A stretch of 64,000 nt of DNA, from positions 1 through 64,000 of the IMG/VR virus record IMGVR_UViG_3300047319_000334; one strand, written 5' to 3'. The number at the start of each line of letters is the position of its first letter. The first letter of the stretch is position 1. The notes below the pieces were generated by a model. The model saw only the letters and a list, made by a program, of their open reading frames with translations, was not told the origin of the DNA and did not search any database. This document shows, in pieces, positions 1-6,995 of the stretch. Source of the DNA: a virus. Position numbers and translations under genes: made by a program.

Positions 1-249
1 GCGGGCCTCAGTCTCCAGATCGTGGCCGCGTTTCATTTGCCAAGTCTCGAACCCCTCGTCAAGCGGCTCTCCACTAATGCGCTCGATAGCGAGACGGAAA
101 GCGTAGTCCTTGGCCTTGGACGAGTAATCGCCCTTGTTCGCGCCACTCTTGAGACGTTCGCGCGCCGTGGTGAACATGCTGGCCGTGATGCATCCAGCTC
201 GAGCGCGGTGCCATTCCTCGCCGCCTTGAGCACATTCGACAATAATCAT
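1..249 (-). CDS. YqaJ-type (lambda Exo-like) exonuclease, copy A, 3' part outside window
   Basis: The N-terminal 83 codons are visible and the rest lies left of the window. The protein opens MIIVECAQGGEEWHRARAG, the usual start of YqaJ/lambda-exonuclease family recombination nucleases, which degrade one strand from double-stranded ends to feed an annealing protein. The ATG overlaps the stop of the upstream recombination gene (ATGA). It is homologous to the complete copy at 62492-63259 but lacks a roughly 45-residue internal segment that copy B carries between TTAR/ATAR and GDYS. Confidence 0.8.
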   Translation of the reverse strand, partial: MIIVECAQGGEEWHRARAGCITASMFTTARERLKSGANKGDYSSKAKDYAFRLAIERISGEPLDEGFETWQMKRGHDLETEAR

Positions 250-1145
250 TGCTGGCCTCCTTCGGCGGCAAGTTGGCGTTGAAACTCTGCTTCCATTTCG
301 GAGTCGTCTGCGCCAGGTTCACGTTGCGGCTCAGGCGCCTTCGCTGGGAGCGTTTTGCTCTTTGCAGCCATCGCCGCCTTGAATGCATCCGATGCCGTGG
401 CATCCTTCGCGGCGTTGATCTCCTTCACCGCGCGCTTCCAAAGGGTGTCGAACTGATCCCGTGTCGTTACCGCGTTGGCTTCAGCAACGAGCTTGATACC
501 CAGTGCGCTCAATACTGGTTCGCCCGGCTCATCGTCGTGCCGATATTCTTCCGGCAAGTCTTCAATGTCCTGGGTGAAAATGTCCGACGCCGCAGTGACG
601 TTTAGCGTCATGGCGATCTTGGCGCGCTTGCAGGCCATCTTGAGGATGGTGTTCGCCTGGTCGGCAGACTCCGTGCGAATCTGCTGCTTCTTCTCGACCT
701 TGTTGTTCCATTTGGCGAACTTCAGGCGGCGCAGATTCTCTGGCGTGACCTCGAACTCCTCAGCGCAGATTGCGCCGCGCCACTTGTACTTTTCCTCATG
801 GGATGAGCATTCGCCCATCCCCTCGCCAAGCACGACGCCCGTCACCTGATGGATGCCGATGCAGCGAACGCGGAAGCGAGCCATGCCGTCGACAGTCAGG
901 TCTTCGATCTCGTACTTGTCGGCGACGCGGAACGTCACACAGAGTACTTCCGCGCCCGGCTTGTACAGTGACGGCTTCTTGGTGCCCGGGATCACGCCAT
1001 AGTGTGTCTCGCTCTTCATGATTGAGCGCATCACTTCCTGCACGAGATTCACCCGCTGGCGGATCTCCATCGCTGAAAACTGATGCACCTCACCGGCTAC
1101 GATCCCGGCGCTTTCGCGCCGCGGCATTTCGATTACTTCGTTCAT
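246..1145 (-). CDS. Phage recombination-associated protein (exonuclease partner), copy A
   Basis: A 299-residue protein of a family common beside YqaJ exonucleases in temperate phages, with motifs THYGVIPG, KPGAEVLC and ANTILKMACKRAK...AASDIFTQD. The conserved neighbour suggests a role in phage homologous recombination, probably with single-stranded DNA; that role is inferred, not shown. The C-terminal 70 residues are low complexity and Ala/Pro/Glu rich. It overlaps both neighbours by 4 bases. A second copy, about 90% identical in DNA with many silent changes, runs off the right end of the window from 63256. Confidence 0.7.
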   Translation of the reverse strand: MNEVIEMPRRESAGIVAGEVHQFSAMEIRQRVNLVQEVMRSIMKSETHYGVIPGTKKPSLYKPGAEVLCVTFRVADKYEIEDLTVDGMARFRVRCIGIHQVTGVVLGEGMGECSSHEEKYKWRGAICAEEFEVTPENLRRLKFAKWNNKVEKKQQIRTESADQANTILKMACKRAKIAMTLNVTAASDIFTQDIEDLPEEYRHDDEPGEPVLSALGIKLVAEANAVTTRDQFDTLWKRAVKEINAAKDATASDAFKAAMAAKSKTLPAKAPEPQREPGADDSEMEAEFQRQLAAEGGQQ

Positions 1146-2413
1146 GCTGCTTCCTTTCGATCAAAGCGCCGCTGAATGATCTCGCGATGCCATTTATTGA
1201 GTTCAGTAGATAGCGAATCGAGCGTGTGGAAGACCGGCTCCGCATTGCCGCAGCACTCGCCATAGGCTTGACCGCAGCATTCCTGCCCGACTGGAATGGC
1301 GATCTCCTGCAACACGTCTTCGAGCATCCCCAAGCCGTCATTGGCGAAAATCAGGGATTGCAGGCGATCGACCTCGGCGGCTAGCGCAGCCCGCTCTACC
1401 TCTGCTGCTGCCTCGCGCTCCAGACGTTCCGCTTCAGCCCGAGCCGCCGCCTCGGCCTCTTCCCGCTTCCGCTGCTCTTCAGCCGCAACGCGTGCGGCTT
1501 CGGCTGCAATCGCTGCCTGCTTCTCGCGCTCGACACGCGCGGCTTCGTCGGCCTGCCGTTGGCGCTCTGCGGCTAGTTCGGCCTGCTGTCGGTCGATTTC
1601 CCGTTGCTGGGCCAACATCCTTGCTTCGTGCTCGGCCTGTTGTTGGCACATCGCTGCCGCCGCCTGTTCCTGTGCTGCCCGTTGCTCAGCCTCGACCCGC
1701 TCACGTTCTGCCCGGTCTCGTGCTTCCTGCTCTGCTCGGGCTGCTGCGGCTTGGCGCTCCTGCTCCGCCAACTCCGCACGCTGCCGCTCAAGCGCCTCAC
1801 GTTCAGCAGCGAGTCGGGCTTGTGAGGCTTCTCGGTCGACCTGCGCTGTCAGCATCTCCTTCAGCTTGACGACCGTCGCTGCCTGAGCCGCCTGCGCCTC
1901 ACCAGCAAAGTCTCCGTATTCCTCGAGAGTGATTTCGGTCGTTTCCAGTTCGCTGATGGCTGATGCGAGTTCGCCAGATGAACGACCCATGCCAACGACC
2001 AGGCAATCTTTGATCTCGTCGATCTTGGCGCGGATGCTATTGACTCTGGCTCTGTCCGCAGCGGCTTTGGCAAGTCGTTCGGCCTCGCGCTCGGCGCCGT
2101 ATGCATCACGCAAAGCCTGAAGGCGCCCTTCCTCGGCCGCAGTAATCGCGGTCAGCCGGTCGACTTCAGCAATTACCGCCTTCTGGAACGCGTTCGCATC
2201 CTCGCGTGCCACCTTGCCGGCCGTCGCAATCGCCACACGCGTGTTCTTCAGTTCCATGTAGGCGCTGTGGCACTGCTCACGCCCGGCCGGGTTGACGATC
2301 TTGGTGATGTCGGCGTACTTGGTTGCAAGCGCCAGCAGGTTCTTTTCATGCTCGGCAGTACCTAGCGCCAGCGCTGCCCGCTCGACTACAGTCAGTTCCG
2401 TGGACTCGCTCAT
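1142..2413 (-). CDS. Long coiled-coil protein of the recombination module
   Basis: 423 residues from an ATG preceded by GGGAG at good spacing. Residues about 30-190 are helical. About 190-350 is an almost pure Ala/Glu/Arg/Gln coiled coil. The C-terminus has two Cys-Cys pairs (ECCGQ...ECCGN). Similar proteins sit directly upstream of exonuclease/annealing genes in several phages. A structural or DNA-end-processing helper role is inferred from position only. It overlaps 2410-2601 by ATGA. Confidence 0.65.
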   Translation of the reverse strand: MSESTELTVVERAALALGTAEHEKNLLALATKYADITKIVNPAGREQCHSAYMELKNTRVAIATAGKVAREDANAFQKAVIAEVDRLTAITAAEEGRLQALRDAYGAEREAERLAKAAADRARVNSIRAKIDEIKDCLVVGMGRSSGELASAISELETTEITLEEYGDFAGEAQAAQAATVVKLKEMLTAQVDREASQARLAAEREALERQRAELAEQERQAAAARAEQEARDRAERERVEAEQRAAQEQAAAAMCQQQAEHEARMLAQQREIDRQQAELAAERQRQADEAARVEREKQAAIAAEAARVAAEEQRKREEAEAAARAEAERLEREAAAEVERAALAAEVDRLQSLIFANDGLGMLEDVLQEIAIPVGQECCGQAYGECCGNAEPVFHTLDSLSTELNKWHREIIQRRFDRKEAA

Positions 2414-2601
2414 GCAAACTCCCTCTGTTGTTCCTGCCACGCTGCGAACCTGGCCTCGTACACATCGAAGTACCCGGCGAACGTTTCGCGCAGCTTTGCT
2501 TTGTTGACTGGATCGGCCATCAGGTAGCAGTTGGCCAGTGACTTCACGAACGAGCCGCCTTGCAACTCCATGACGTGAAGAGCGTTGTCGTAGTGGGTCA
2601 T
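2410..2601 (-). CDS. Small conserved-type phage protein, unknown function
   Basis: 63 residues starting MTHYDNALHVMEL, without a recognisable domain. It is embedded between two genes that overlap it by four bases on each side, so it is certainly part of the left operon and translationally coupled. The aromatic, mixed-charge composition suggests a small folded helical protein. Confidence 0.65.
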   Translation of the reverse strand: MTHYDNALHVMELQGGSFVKSLANCYLMADPVNKAKLRETFAGYFDVYEARFAAWQEQQREFA

Positions 2602-2768
2602 GACAGCCTCGCGCCTGTTATCGGGTTGTACGTTCTGCGTGTCGGGGCGTGGACCGGATGCAGTGGGTGACGCTCATCTAGCCGATACCGGGACCACGCG
2701 CGCCGTTGTTGGCGGTTCAGATGCGATCCGTACCGGCGCAAAGACTTGCGTAGAGACATTGCGGTCAT
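2598..2768 (-). CDS. Small Arg-rich protein
   Basis: 56 residues (MTAMSLRKSLRRYG...). It starts at 2768 behind AAGGA and overlaps the previous stop as TGATG; a second in-frame ATG lies at 2759. It is strongly basic (about a quarter Arg/Lys/His), and the tail PTRRTYNPITGARLS suggests nucleic-acid binding. It was found from frame continuity and the overlaps at both ends. Confidence 0.6.
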   Translation of the reverse strand: MTAMSLRKSLRRYGSHLNRQQRRAWSRYRLDERHPLHPVHAPTRRTYNPITGARLS

Positions 2769-2977
2769 CACGAATTCCTTATCAGGGCTTCAACGAACAT
2801 GCCGATACAGCACATAACAATGCCAAGACCCGAGCCAATCAGAATGGCCGTATGAACGGTCGGAGTCCTTCGAAGGTTGCGCATGATCTCGTTGTCGTTC
2901 TCGGCACGCCATAGGCCCATGCCGCGGTCTGATATGACTACCGTCACGCCGTCGTCTTCGTAGTAGGTTGCTGACAT
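2768..2977 (-). CDS. Small single-pass membrane protein
   Basis: 69 residues. The first 40 are polar and look cytoplasmic. A hydrophobic segment at about residues 42-64 (AILIGSGLGIVMCCIGMFVEAL) would make one membrane helix near the C-terminus. Function unknown; small inner-membrane proteins of early operons often act on superinfecting phage or the host envelope. Confidence 0.6.
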   Translation of the reverse strand: MSATYYEDDGVTVVISDRGMGLWRAENDNEIMRNLRRTPTVHTAILIGSGLGIVMCCIGMFVEALIRNS

Positions 2978-2985
2978 GTCGTGCC

Positions 2986-3405
2986 TCAGTCCGTATATGC
3001 GACGTACTTGAACTTGCCGTCACCGAAGTATTCGAATCGACCGCCAAACGTGCCGCGCACCTTCTCTTCGACTTCTGCGCGCGTCATGACCGGCGGATAG
3101 ACGCCCTCTTTGATCATCGAAGAGTTCGAGTGCGCCTTGTTGTGCCAATCCAGCTTTGTCGGATCAAGCGGGCGCGGTGTCCATGCCTCGTACACGCGGC
3201 TTTTCGTGTTGACGGTGACTACGTAGTCGTTCAACACGTATTTCTCCGCCTCCCAATCGCAATCAGGGCAGTGAAGATATGTGTTCATGCACGCGTGGCA
3301 TGGCGGTGAAATGTGGCAGGAACAGTTGTCGGGCTTCGTGAATTCGATCCGCCCGGCACAACCATCTCTACCGCAGACTTCGCCTTCTTCGTGGCCAAGG
3401 TTCAT
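2986..3405 (-). CDS. Zinc-ribbon protein of early operon
   Basis: 139 residues. The N-terminal half holds many paired metal ligands (CGRDGC, CSCH, PCHAC, HCPDC), which indicates two or more zinc-binding knuckles. The C-terminal half is aromatic and globular. Probably a zinc-stabilised nucleic-acid or protein binder. It overlaps the start of 3402-3638. Confidence 0.65.
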   Translation of the reverse strand: MNLGHEEGEVCGRDGCAGRIEFTKPDNCSCHISPPCHACMNTYLHCPDCDWEAEKYVLNDYVVTVNTKSRVYEAWTPRPLDPTKLDWHNKAHSNSSMIKEGVYPPVMTRAEVEEKVRGTFGGRFEYFGDGKFKYVAYTD

Positions 3406-3638
3406 CCCACCCTCCCCATCTCACCCCACACATACCGCCCCGCCCCCACATACCGCGCCGCAGCGTCAAGCCGCTCCCAGTAGGAGTCATCCCATGCCGC
3501 TGCCTTTTCTTCCTCGGTCAGTGGTGGATCGTTTTCAAACGACTCGTCTTGCTTCAGACGGTCGATACGCTGGAATTCGTTCCAGGCCTGCTGATTCGCT
3601 GATTTGCCCACGGTTATCTCCATAGGACTGCTATTCAT
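3402..3638 (-). CDS. Acidic small protein, unknown
   Basis: 78 residues from ATG 3638, or 73 from ATG 3623 (MEITVGKS). The polar N-terminus is followed by an acidic stretch and WDDSYWERLDAAARYVGAGRYVWG. It overlaps the next gene by ATGA. No recognisable family. Confidence 0.6.
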   Translation of the reverse strand: MNSSPMEITVGKSANQQAWNEFQRIDRLKQDESFENDPPLTEEEKAAAWDDSYWERLDAAARYVGAGRYVWGEMGRVG

Positions 3639-3639
3639 T

Positions 3640-3920
3640 AAGGATTGAACCCTGGCGACTGGCTACGACTCGCGATGCCACGCGTCAGAGCAGTCCCTTG
3701 CGGGGACCAGTCGGGCCTCTCCACACCCACTGGAGCACTGTCTTAGGCAATAAATCTCTGTCACATGCCCGTCACGGATTCGAACCGTGTCCTTCACCAG
3801 ATCTCGGCCAGCGAGCCGGAATCGAACCGGCCTGCCTGAGAGCGCTTTCGCGCAATTCTTGGCCCGAATCCCACGGACCTCGGCAATCTAGAAAATGAAC
3901 CAGCGGCCGTCGCTTCGCAT
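3640..3920 (-). other. Gene-free stretch with tRNA T-arm-like sequences
   Basis: About 280 bases without a convincing gene. On the minus strand it contains two perfect T-arm-like hairpins, CACGGTTCGAATCCGTG (3773-3789) and GCCGGTTCGATTCCGGC (3815-3831), each with five paired bases around a TTCGANT loop. Near 3650-3720 a 7-bp stem CGACTGG/CCAGTCG encloses a GTCCC/GGGAC hairpin. No complete cloverleaf with a pairing acceptor stem can be drawn, so these are tRNA-like at best. Confidence 0.4.
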
Positions 3921-4043
3921 TCAATCAAACGGCCCCAGTACCTTCGCGCGGAATCGGAGCCACGCGAGCCAGTCAGCCTGCTTCTGGCCGCCCAGCACTT
4001 CATTGGCGACTTCAGCCCAGTAGGACCATGCGCTCGTGTTCAT
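3921..4043 (-). CDS. Micro-protein, 40 aa
   Basis: It begins MNTSAWSYWAEVANEVLGG and ends KVLGPFD. The ATG overlaps the stop of 4040-4294 (ATGA), which is the main support for it being translated. Trp/Ala-rich and amphipathic; no known domain. Confidence 0.55.
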   Translation of the reverse strand: MNTSAWSYWAEVANEVLGGQKQADWLAWLRFRAKVLGPFD

Positions 4044-4294
4044 GGCAGGAATCCCGCAACGATGACGACTGCGCCCTCTTTCACAAGATCGACCGGGAAC
4101 TTGTCGACGAACGTTGCAATCTCTCGCCCGCTGTCGTCGTAGATCAGATTAGAGAGGCGATTGACGTCTTCCGGCTCCTGAAGACTGTTGTTGATGTAGA
4201 CGCCATCCAGTTCGCTGTAATCGCCGTCGAGAATTGCGAACTTGATATCGTCCTGGCCGATTTGGTCCCAGATGACTATCGTCTTTGTGCTCAT
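4040..4294 (-). CDS. Small acidic phage protein
   Basis: 84 residues, MSTKTIVIWDQIGQDDIKF..., acidic and beta-strand rich, ending KEGAVVIVAGFLP. No family recognised. It is coupled to the downstream 40-residue gene by a four-base overlap. Confidence 0.65.
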   Translation of the reverse strand: MSTKTIVIWDQIGQDDIKFAILDGDYSELDGVYINNSLQEPEDVNRLSNLIYDDSGREIATFVDKFPVDLVKEGAVVIVAGFLP

Positions 4295-4303
4295 TTTTAT
4301 TCC

Positions 4304-4426
4304 TCACCAAAACTTGCTGACGAAGTGCCAGAGCGTGTACAGCAGGCCCGCGCTGACGGCCAAGCCCGCGAGCCCAGCCAGAACGAACACCAGTTCGAAG
4401 GCAGTAAATCCGCGCTGTTTCTTCAT
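4304..4426 (-). CDS. Prepilin-like micro-protein, 40 aa
   Basis: MKKQRGFTAFELVFVLAGL... reproduces the type IV prepilin signature: a short basic leader, Gly, then Phe-Thr-x-x-Glu-Leu-Val and a hydrophobic helix. Here Glu is at +5 relative to the Gly-Phe cleavage position. The protein stops right after the helix (YTLWHFVSKFW), so it lacks any pilin head. Prepilin peptidase cleavage is known for this motif. Interference with host pilus assembly or retraction is inference. The ATG overlaps the stop of 4423-4551. Confidence 0.6.
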   Translation of the reverse strand: MKKQRGFTAFELVFVLAGLAGLAVSAGLLYTLWHFVSKFW

Positions 4427-4551
4427 GACGACGCCCCCAACTTAGTTTTCCGCTTCGGCGCCTCACCGCGGCGTTCGTCTGCGCCACGCACAAACATTAC
4501 GAGCAGCACGTCAGCGAGAAAGATGATGGCTATCCAGTGGTAGATGTTCAT
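4423..4551 (-). CDS. Small membrane protein
   Basis: 42 residues, MNIYHWIAIIFLADVLLVMFV followed by a basic tail RGADERRGEAPKRKTK, a one-helix membrane protein with its C-terminus predicted in the cytoplasm. An in-frame ATG at 4614 would add 21 polar residues and overlap the upstream gene. Neither start has a strong ribosome-binding site, so the start is uncertain. Confidence 0.5.
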   Translation of the reverse strand: MNIYHWIAIIFLADVLLVMFVRGADERRGEAPKRKTKLGASS

Positions 4552-4600
4552 GATTGATCCGTATATGAGTCGCAAAGTGCGTTCGTGATGCGTTTGTGAG

Positions 4601-4819
4601 TCAGCAGTAGCCATAAATCTCGTTGACCGCCTCGGCGTTAGCCTGGGACTTGGCCGTCTCGAAACAGCCGGCGCACGATTTGAGCTTGATCGACCAGCGC
4701 GGGTAGTAATTCGCTGCCTCGCGCGTTTTGACGTCGTCTTTCAACGTGCTGCAGCCGTCGCAATGCTCAAGGGTGCGAACTGTGAGGGGACGGTTGCGCC
4801 AGGCGTCTGAGGTGGCCAT
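4601..4819 (-). CDS. Small four-cysteine protein
   Basis: 72 residues from MATSDAWRNRPL (another ATG lies three codons upstream). HCDGC and SCAGC form two CxxC pairs separated by about 30 residues, consistent with one zinc site. Unknown function. Confidence 0.55.
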   Translation of the reverse strand: MATSDAWRNRPLTVRTLEHCDGCSTLKDDVKTREAANYYPRWSIKLKSCAGCFETAKSQANAEAVNEIYGYC

Positions 4820-4821
4820 CG

Positions 4822-4962
4822 TCAGCACCAGCAGATTTCGTCGAAGTCCACGCTAGCGACCAACTGCGAGTTGCAATACATGTCGAAGTGGCGCGCAAAC
4901 GTCAGGAAGTAATTGCTGATTCGCGGCACGTAGGCCCGGAATCCGAATTCTGCGTAGAACAT
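4822..4962 (-). CDS. Small aromatic protein
   Basis: 46 residues, MFYAEFGFRAYVPRISNYF..., ending DEICWC. AAGGAG seven bases before the ATG is one of the best ribosome-binding sites in the cluster and fixes this start against longer alternatives. No family recognised. Confidence 0.6.
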   Translation of the reverse strand: MFYAEFGFRAYVPRISNYFLTFARHFDMYCNSQLVASVDFDEICWC

Positions 4963-4972
4963 GGTGGGCTCC

Positions 4973-5227
4973 TTACTTGGCGTGATTGCGATAGCATTCG
5001 TCCCACGCTTGCTTGTATATGCTGCCTGGGCGCTTCTCACATTCGTCATAGCAGGCATCAACCATCCAGTGCCAGTCGGCTCGCGGATTGTTGTTGCACC
5101 GGGCTGAGTGGTAGATCATCTGGTAGGCCTCGGACGACAACTTCTCGTCATCCATCGCCGCGATCTTGGCGAGGTATTCCGACTTTGGGCGCCCGTAGTG
5201 ATCGTTCCCGGAGTATTTCGAATCCAT
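4973..5227 (-). CDS. Small phage protein, unknown
   Basis: 84 residues, MDSKYSGNDHYGRPKSEY..., with four cysteines and several Trp/Tyr. AGGAG precedes the ATG at 5227. Similar short proteins are frequent in early operons of Burkholderia phages; function unknown. Confidence 0.6.
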   Translation of the reverse strand: MDSKYSGNDHYGRPKSEYLAKIAAMDDEKLSSEAYQMIYHSARCNNNPRADWHWMVDACYDECEKRPGSIYKQAWDECYRNHAK

Positions 5228-5254
5228 TTCAGTCTCCTGCGTAGTGGAGCGAGG

Positions 5255-5458
5255 TCAGGCAGCCTGTTCTGCTTCGCGCTGGCAAATATCTGCATGAATC
5301 GCCTGCATCTTTGCAATCACGCTCTCGCGGCCCTTCGCATCGAGCATGTAGATCACATCTGGCAGCGCCGATCTGAGCGGCCCATCGATGTCCATCGTCA
5401 TGCTCGATGTACGAACTTTCGCTTTCAGCCAGTCAGGCTTTGCTTGCTTGGTTGCCAT
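5255..5458 (-). CDS. Small early protein, unknown
   Basis: 67 residues, MATKQAKPDWLKAKVRTSS..., start supported by GGAG upstream. Basic N-terminus, acidic helical C-terminus. This is the first coding gene after the long structured gap at 5459-6592. Confidence 0.6.
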   Translation of the reverse strand: MATKQAKPDWLKAKVRTSSMTMDIDGPLRSALPDVIYMLDAKGRESVIAKMQAIHADICQREAEQAA

Positions 5459-5697
5459 GATTGCTCCGTAGTAGTACTTATCGGTATAAACGCCGCTTCA
5501 GATACCCCTTATCGCTACCGACTCGCTGAATCGGCAGATGTAAGGAGAATCGGGCTGGGTGTTCAAGGGATGGGGCTGGGGGTGAAGTTCCAGCTTGCCG
5601 ACCATATCGGGACCTATCTGGTTTTGTGAGCGGCAACCCGCCTGTCGCGCATCACCACTGCGCCACCCATCCTCTCAACATCCAGCGTTGTAACTCT

Positions 5698-5777
5698 CAG
5701 GTCGTGGCGACTGTTTCTTGAGGCTGGCCACCCACCGATGGTGCCTGCACCCGCAGCGCGGGCAATCGCCACGCCTG
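5698..5777 (-). other. Structured element a (80 nt)
   Basis: Closing stem CAGG-T-CGTGGCGA with TCGCCACG-CCTG gives 12 base pairs with one bulge. Inside are a hairpin CCCGC-AGC-GCGGG and a weaker CACC-GAT-GGTG. On the minus strand it starts GTGGCGATTGC and ends CAGTCGCCAC, exactly as element d does at 6108-6183. Confidence 0.5.
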
Positions 5778-6100
5778 AAAGTCCCGGTTACTCTCGTCCG
5801 GGGACGCGCTCATCACTGGCGCCAGGTCAACCGTACTTTCCGGTCTGTCAGTGCGTATCGCTATCACACCGGCGCCACGTCATCGCCGCGCTTCGCAAGG
5901 GACGTGGACCTTTGCGTTGCGCCGCCCTATATACCGGGCGCTCAGGGATTCAGCACTCAAGAGAACGCATTCCGCTATGCCAGGGAGCTTCCTACTGGTG
6001 TACGTGCCATGAAGTCGCGGCTAAAATCCGTCGACCAAGCAGCGCCTTACGCCGGATTACTTTGGCAGGGAGCAAATGCGTTCGCCTCAGTGCTGCAGTG

Positions 6101-6190
6101 TTCTAGGGTGGCGACTGGAAACCGTTCGCTACCAGCACTTTCGATATGGTCATTGCCGAGGGGTTGAGCCCCGCAATCGCCACACTAGAA
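6101..6190 (-). other. Structured element d (90 nt), related to element a
   Basis: Outer stem TTCTAG/CTAGAA stacked on GTGGCGA/TCGCCAC, 13 pairs in all, with an internal GGGG-TTGAG-CCCC hairpin. On the minus strand it shares with element a the order GTGGCGATTGC, GC-rich hairpin, ACCAT, CAGTCGCCAC, although intervening bases differ. Confidence 0.5.
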
Positions 6191-6199
6191 AACTGCTTG

Positions 6200-6251
6200 G
6201 CCGCACCAATCCGGCTACTCCCAGCTATGCTGGCTCCGGCCTAGGTGCGGC
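6200..6251. other. Structured element e, nested rod-like hairpin
   Basis: GCCGCACC (6200-6207) pairs with GGTGCGGC (6244-6251). Inside are CCGG/CCGG and a tip stem CCAGC-TAT-GCTGG. No U-run follows on either strand, so it is not a simple terminator. Confidence 0.5.
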
Positions 6252-6383
6252 GGTTATCAATCAGCGATCCGTTCTATAGTCGAATCTGTCGACCAGGCGG
6301 ATAACTGATAGGCGCCGATCTTTTCCGGGGTAGCGCGTTGGCCCCGCCATTACTGGTATGCCTTCTATTGCAGTGGTTCGAAT

Positions 6384-6461
6384 GTGATCAGGGCTGGCGA
6401 CTATCATGGCCAACTGCTCGTCATGTTCCGCGTACGGACACAAGCCGCCAGCTCTGATCAC
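6384..6461. other. Structured element h, 15-bp closed hairpin domain (78 nt)
   Basis: GTGATCAGGGCTGGC (6384-6398) pairs with GCCAGCTCTGATCAC (6447-6461) over 15 positions with one G-T wobble, enclosing 48 bases that hold a TCCG-CGTA-CGGA hairpin. The size is close to that of a tRNA. Further hairpins follow at 6498-6517 (CAGGCG/CGCCTG) and 6541-6572. Confidence 0.5.
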
Positions 6462-6592
6462 ACTTTCACTGCGTTGTTAAAGATCACTTGCCCCACCAGG
6501 CGACGCTATGCGCCTGTGTTTCTCTACTGCGGTGATTCACGGTCTCGTCAGTTAGCGCGTTACGCTAAGACCGCCGGAGCGGTTTCGACCTG

Positions 6593-6838
6593 TTAGGCGG
6601 CGAGCTTTTCAGCCTTCGGCAACTTGTCAGCCAGCTTCGCTCGTTGCTTCGCGCCGAAATGCGGCATGTACTTCGACGCATCGAATTCGGCGCGCAGACG
6701 TTCGCTCGACGTCGACTGCGGGACCAGAATCGGACCTTTCGGCGTACGGATCTCGCGAAGAACGCGAACTTCCTGAATCGGTTGTTGACGCTTTGCGAGG
6801 ATTTCTGCGCGGGTACGTTGTTCGTGCTTCTTGCCCAT
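6593..6838 (-). CDS. Small basic first protein of left operon, possible N-like antiterminator
   Basis: 81 residues from ATG 6838, preceded by GGAG. The N-terminus MGKKHEQRTRAEILAKRQQP is an Arg/Lys-rich helix like the RNA-binding motif of lambdoid N proteins. The middle VRVLREIRTPKGPILVPQ looks like a beta hairpin. Position supports an N-type job: it is the first gene after the operator-flanked left promoter and lies directly before a long structured RNA region. No sequence match to N is claimed. Confidence 0.5.
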   Translation of the reverse strand: MGKKHEQRTRAEILAKRQQPIQEVRVLREIRTPKGPILVPQSTSSERLRAEFDASKYMPHFGAKQRAKLADKLPKAEKLAA

Positions 6839-6891
6839 GTCTGCTCTCCGGTTAGTGGTTGGTGCGGTGTTGCTTGCTTCGATGGATGAAC

Positions 6892-6932
6892 AATAGCAAA
6901 CGCTCTCGTTTAACGCAAGCAAAAGCTATCGC
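6892..6932 (-). promoter_or_regulatory. Left operators and PL-like promoter
   Basis: Two operator-like sites, AATAGCAAACGCTCTCG (6892-6908) and GCAAGCAAAAGCTATCGC (6915-6932), share the half-site of the sites before cro. On the minus strand TTGCGT, 17 bases, TATTGT form a promoter lying across both sites and reading toward 6838. Binding would therefore block it directly. Confidence 0.6.
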
Positions 6933-6995
6933 TTGTTGATAAATTTTTTTATCGCTGCCTGCGGAGCTAGACTGGGAGTCGGATAGGAGCTAGAT

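Larger units (their letters stand above)
5459..6592 (-). ncRNA. 1.1-kb gene-free structured segment in the left operon
   Basis: Reading frames here are short, without ribosome-binding sites. The DNA instead encodes successive strong stem-loops, listed separately. If the left promoter near 6900 is used, the minus-strand transcript must cross this segment between its first gene (6593-6838) and the rest of the operon. It could be an antitermination leader (like HK022 put RNA, known in principle), a small-RNA array, or decayed tRNA-like genes. Strand and transcript are inferred. Confidence 0.45.

Noticed and set aside
1296-1886. Long plus-strand frame rich in Ala/Ser/Arg
   Set aside because: Mirror of the repetitive coiled-coil gene on the minus strand; composition is an artefact of GCN repeats.
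3690-3890. Two complete tRNA genes
   Set aside because: Only the T-arms are convincing; acceptor halves do not pair and no anticodon arm of 5+7+5 can be placed.
5718-6279. Plus-strand frames of 67-149 codons in the structured region
   Set aside because: No ribosome-binding sites, Arg/Pro/Ser-rich out-of-frame composition, overlapping each other in different frames.
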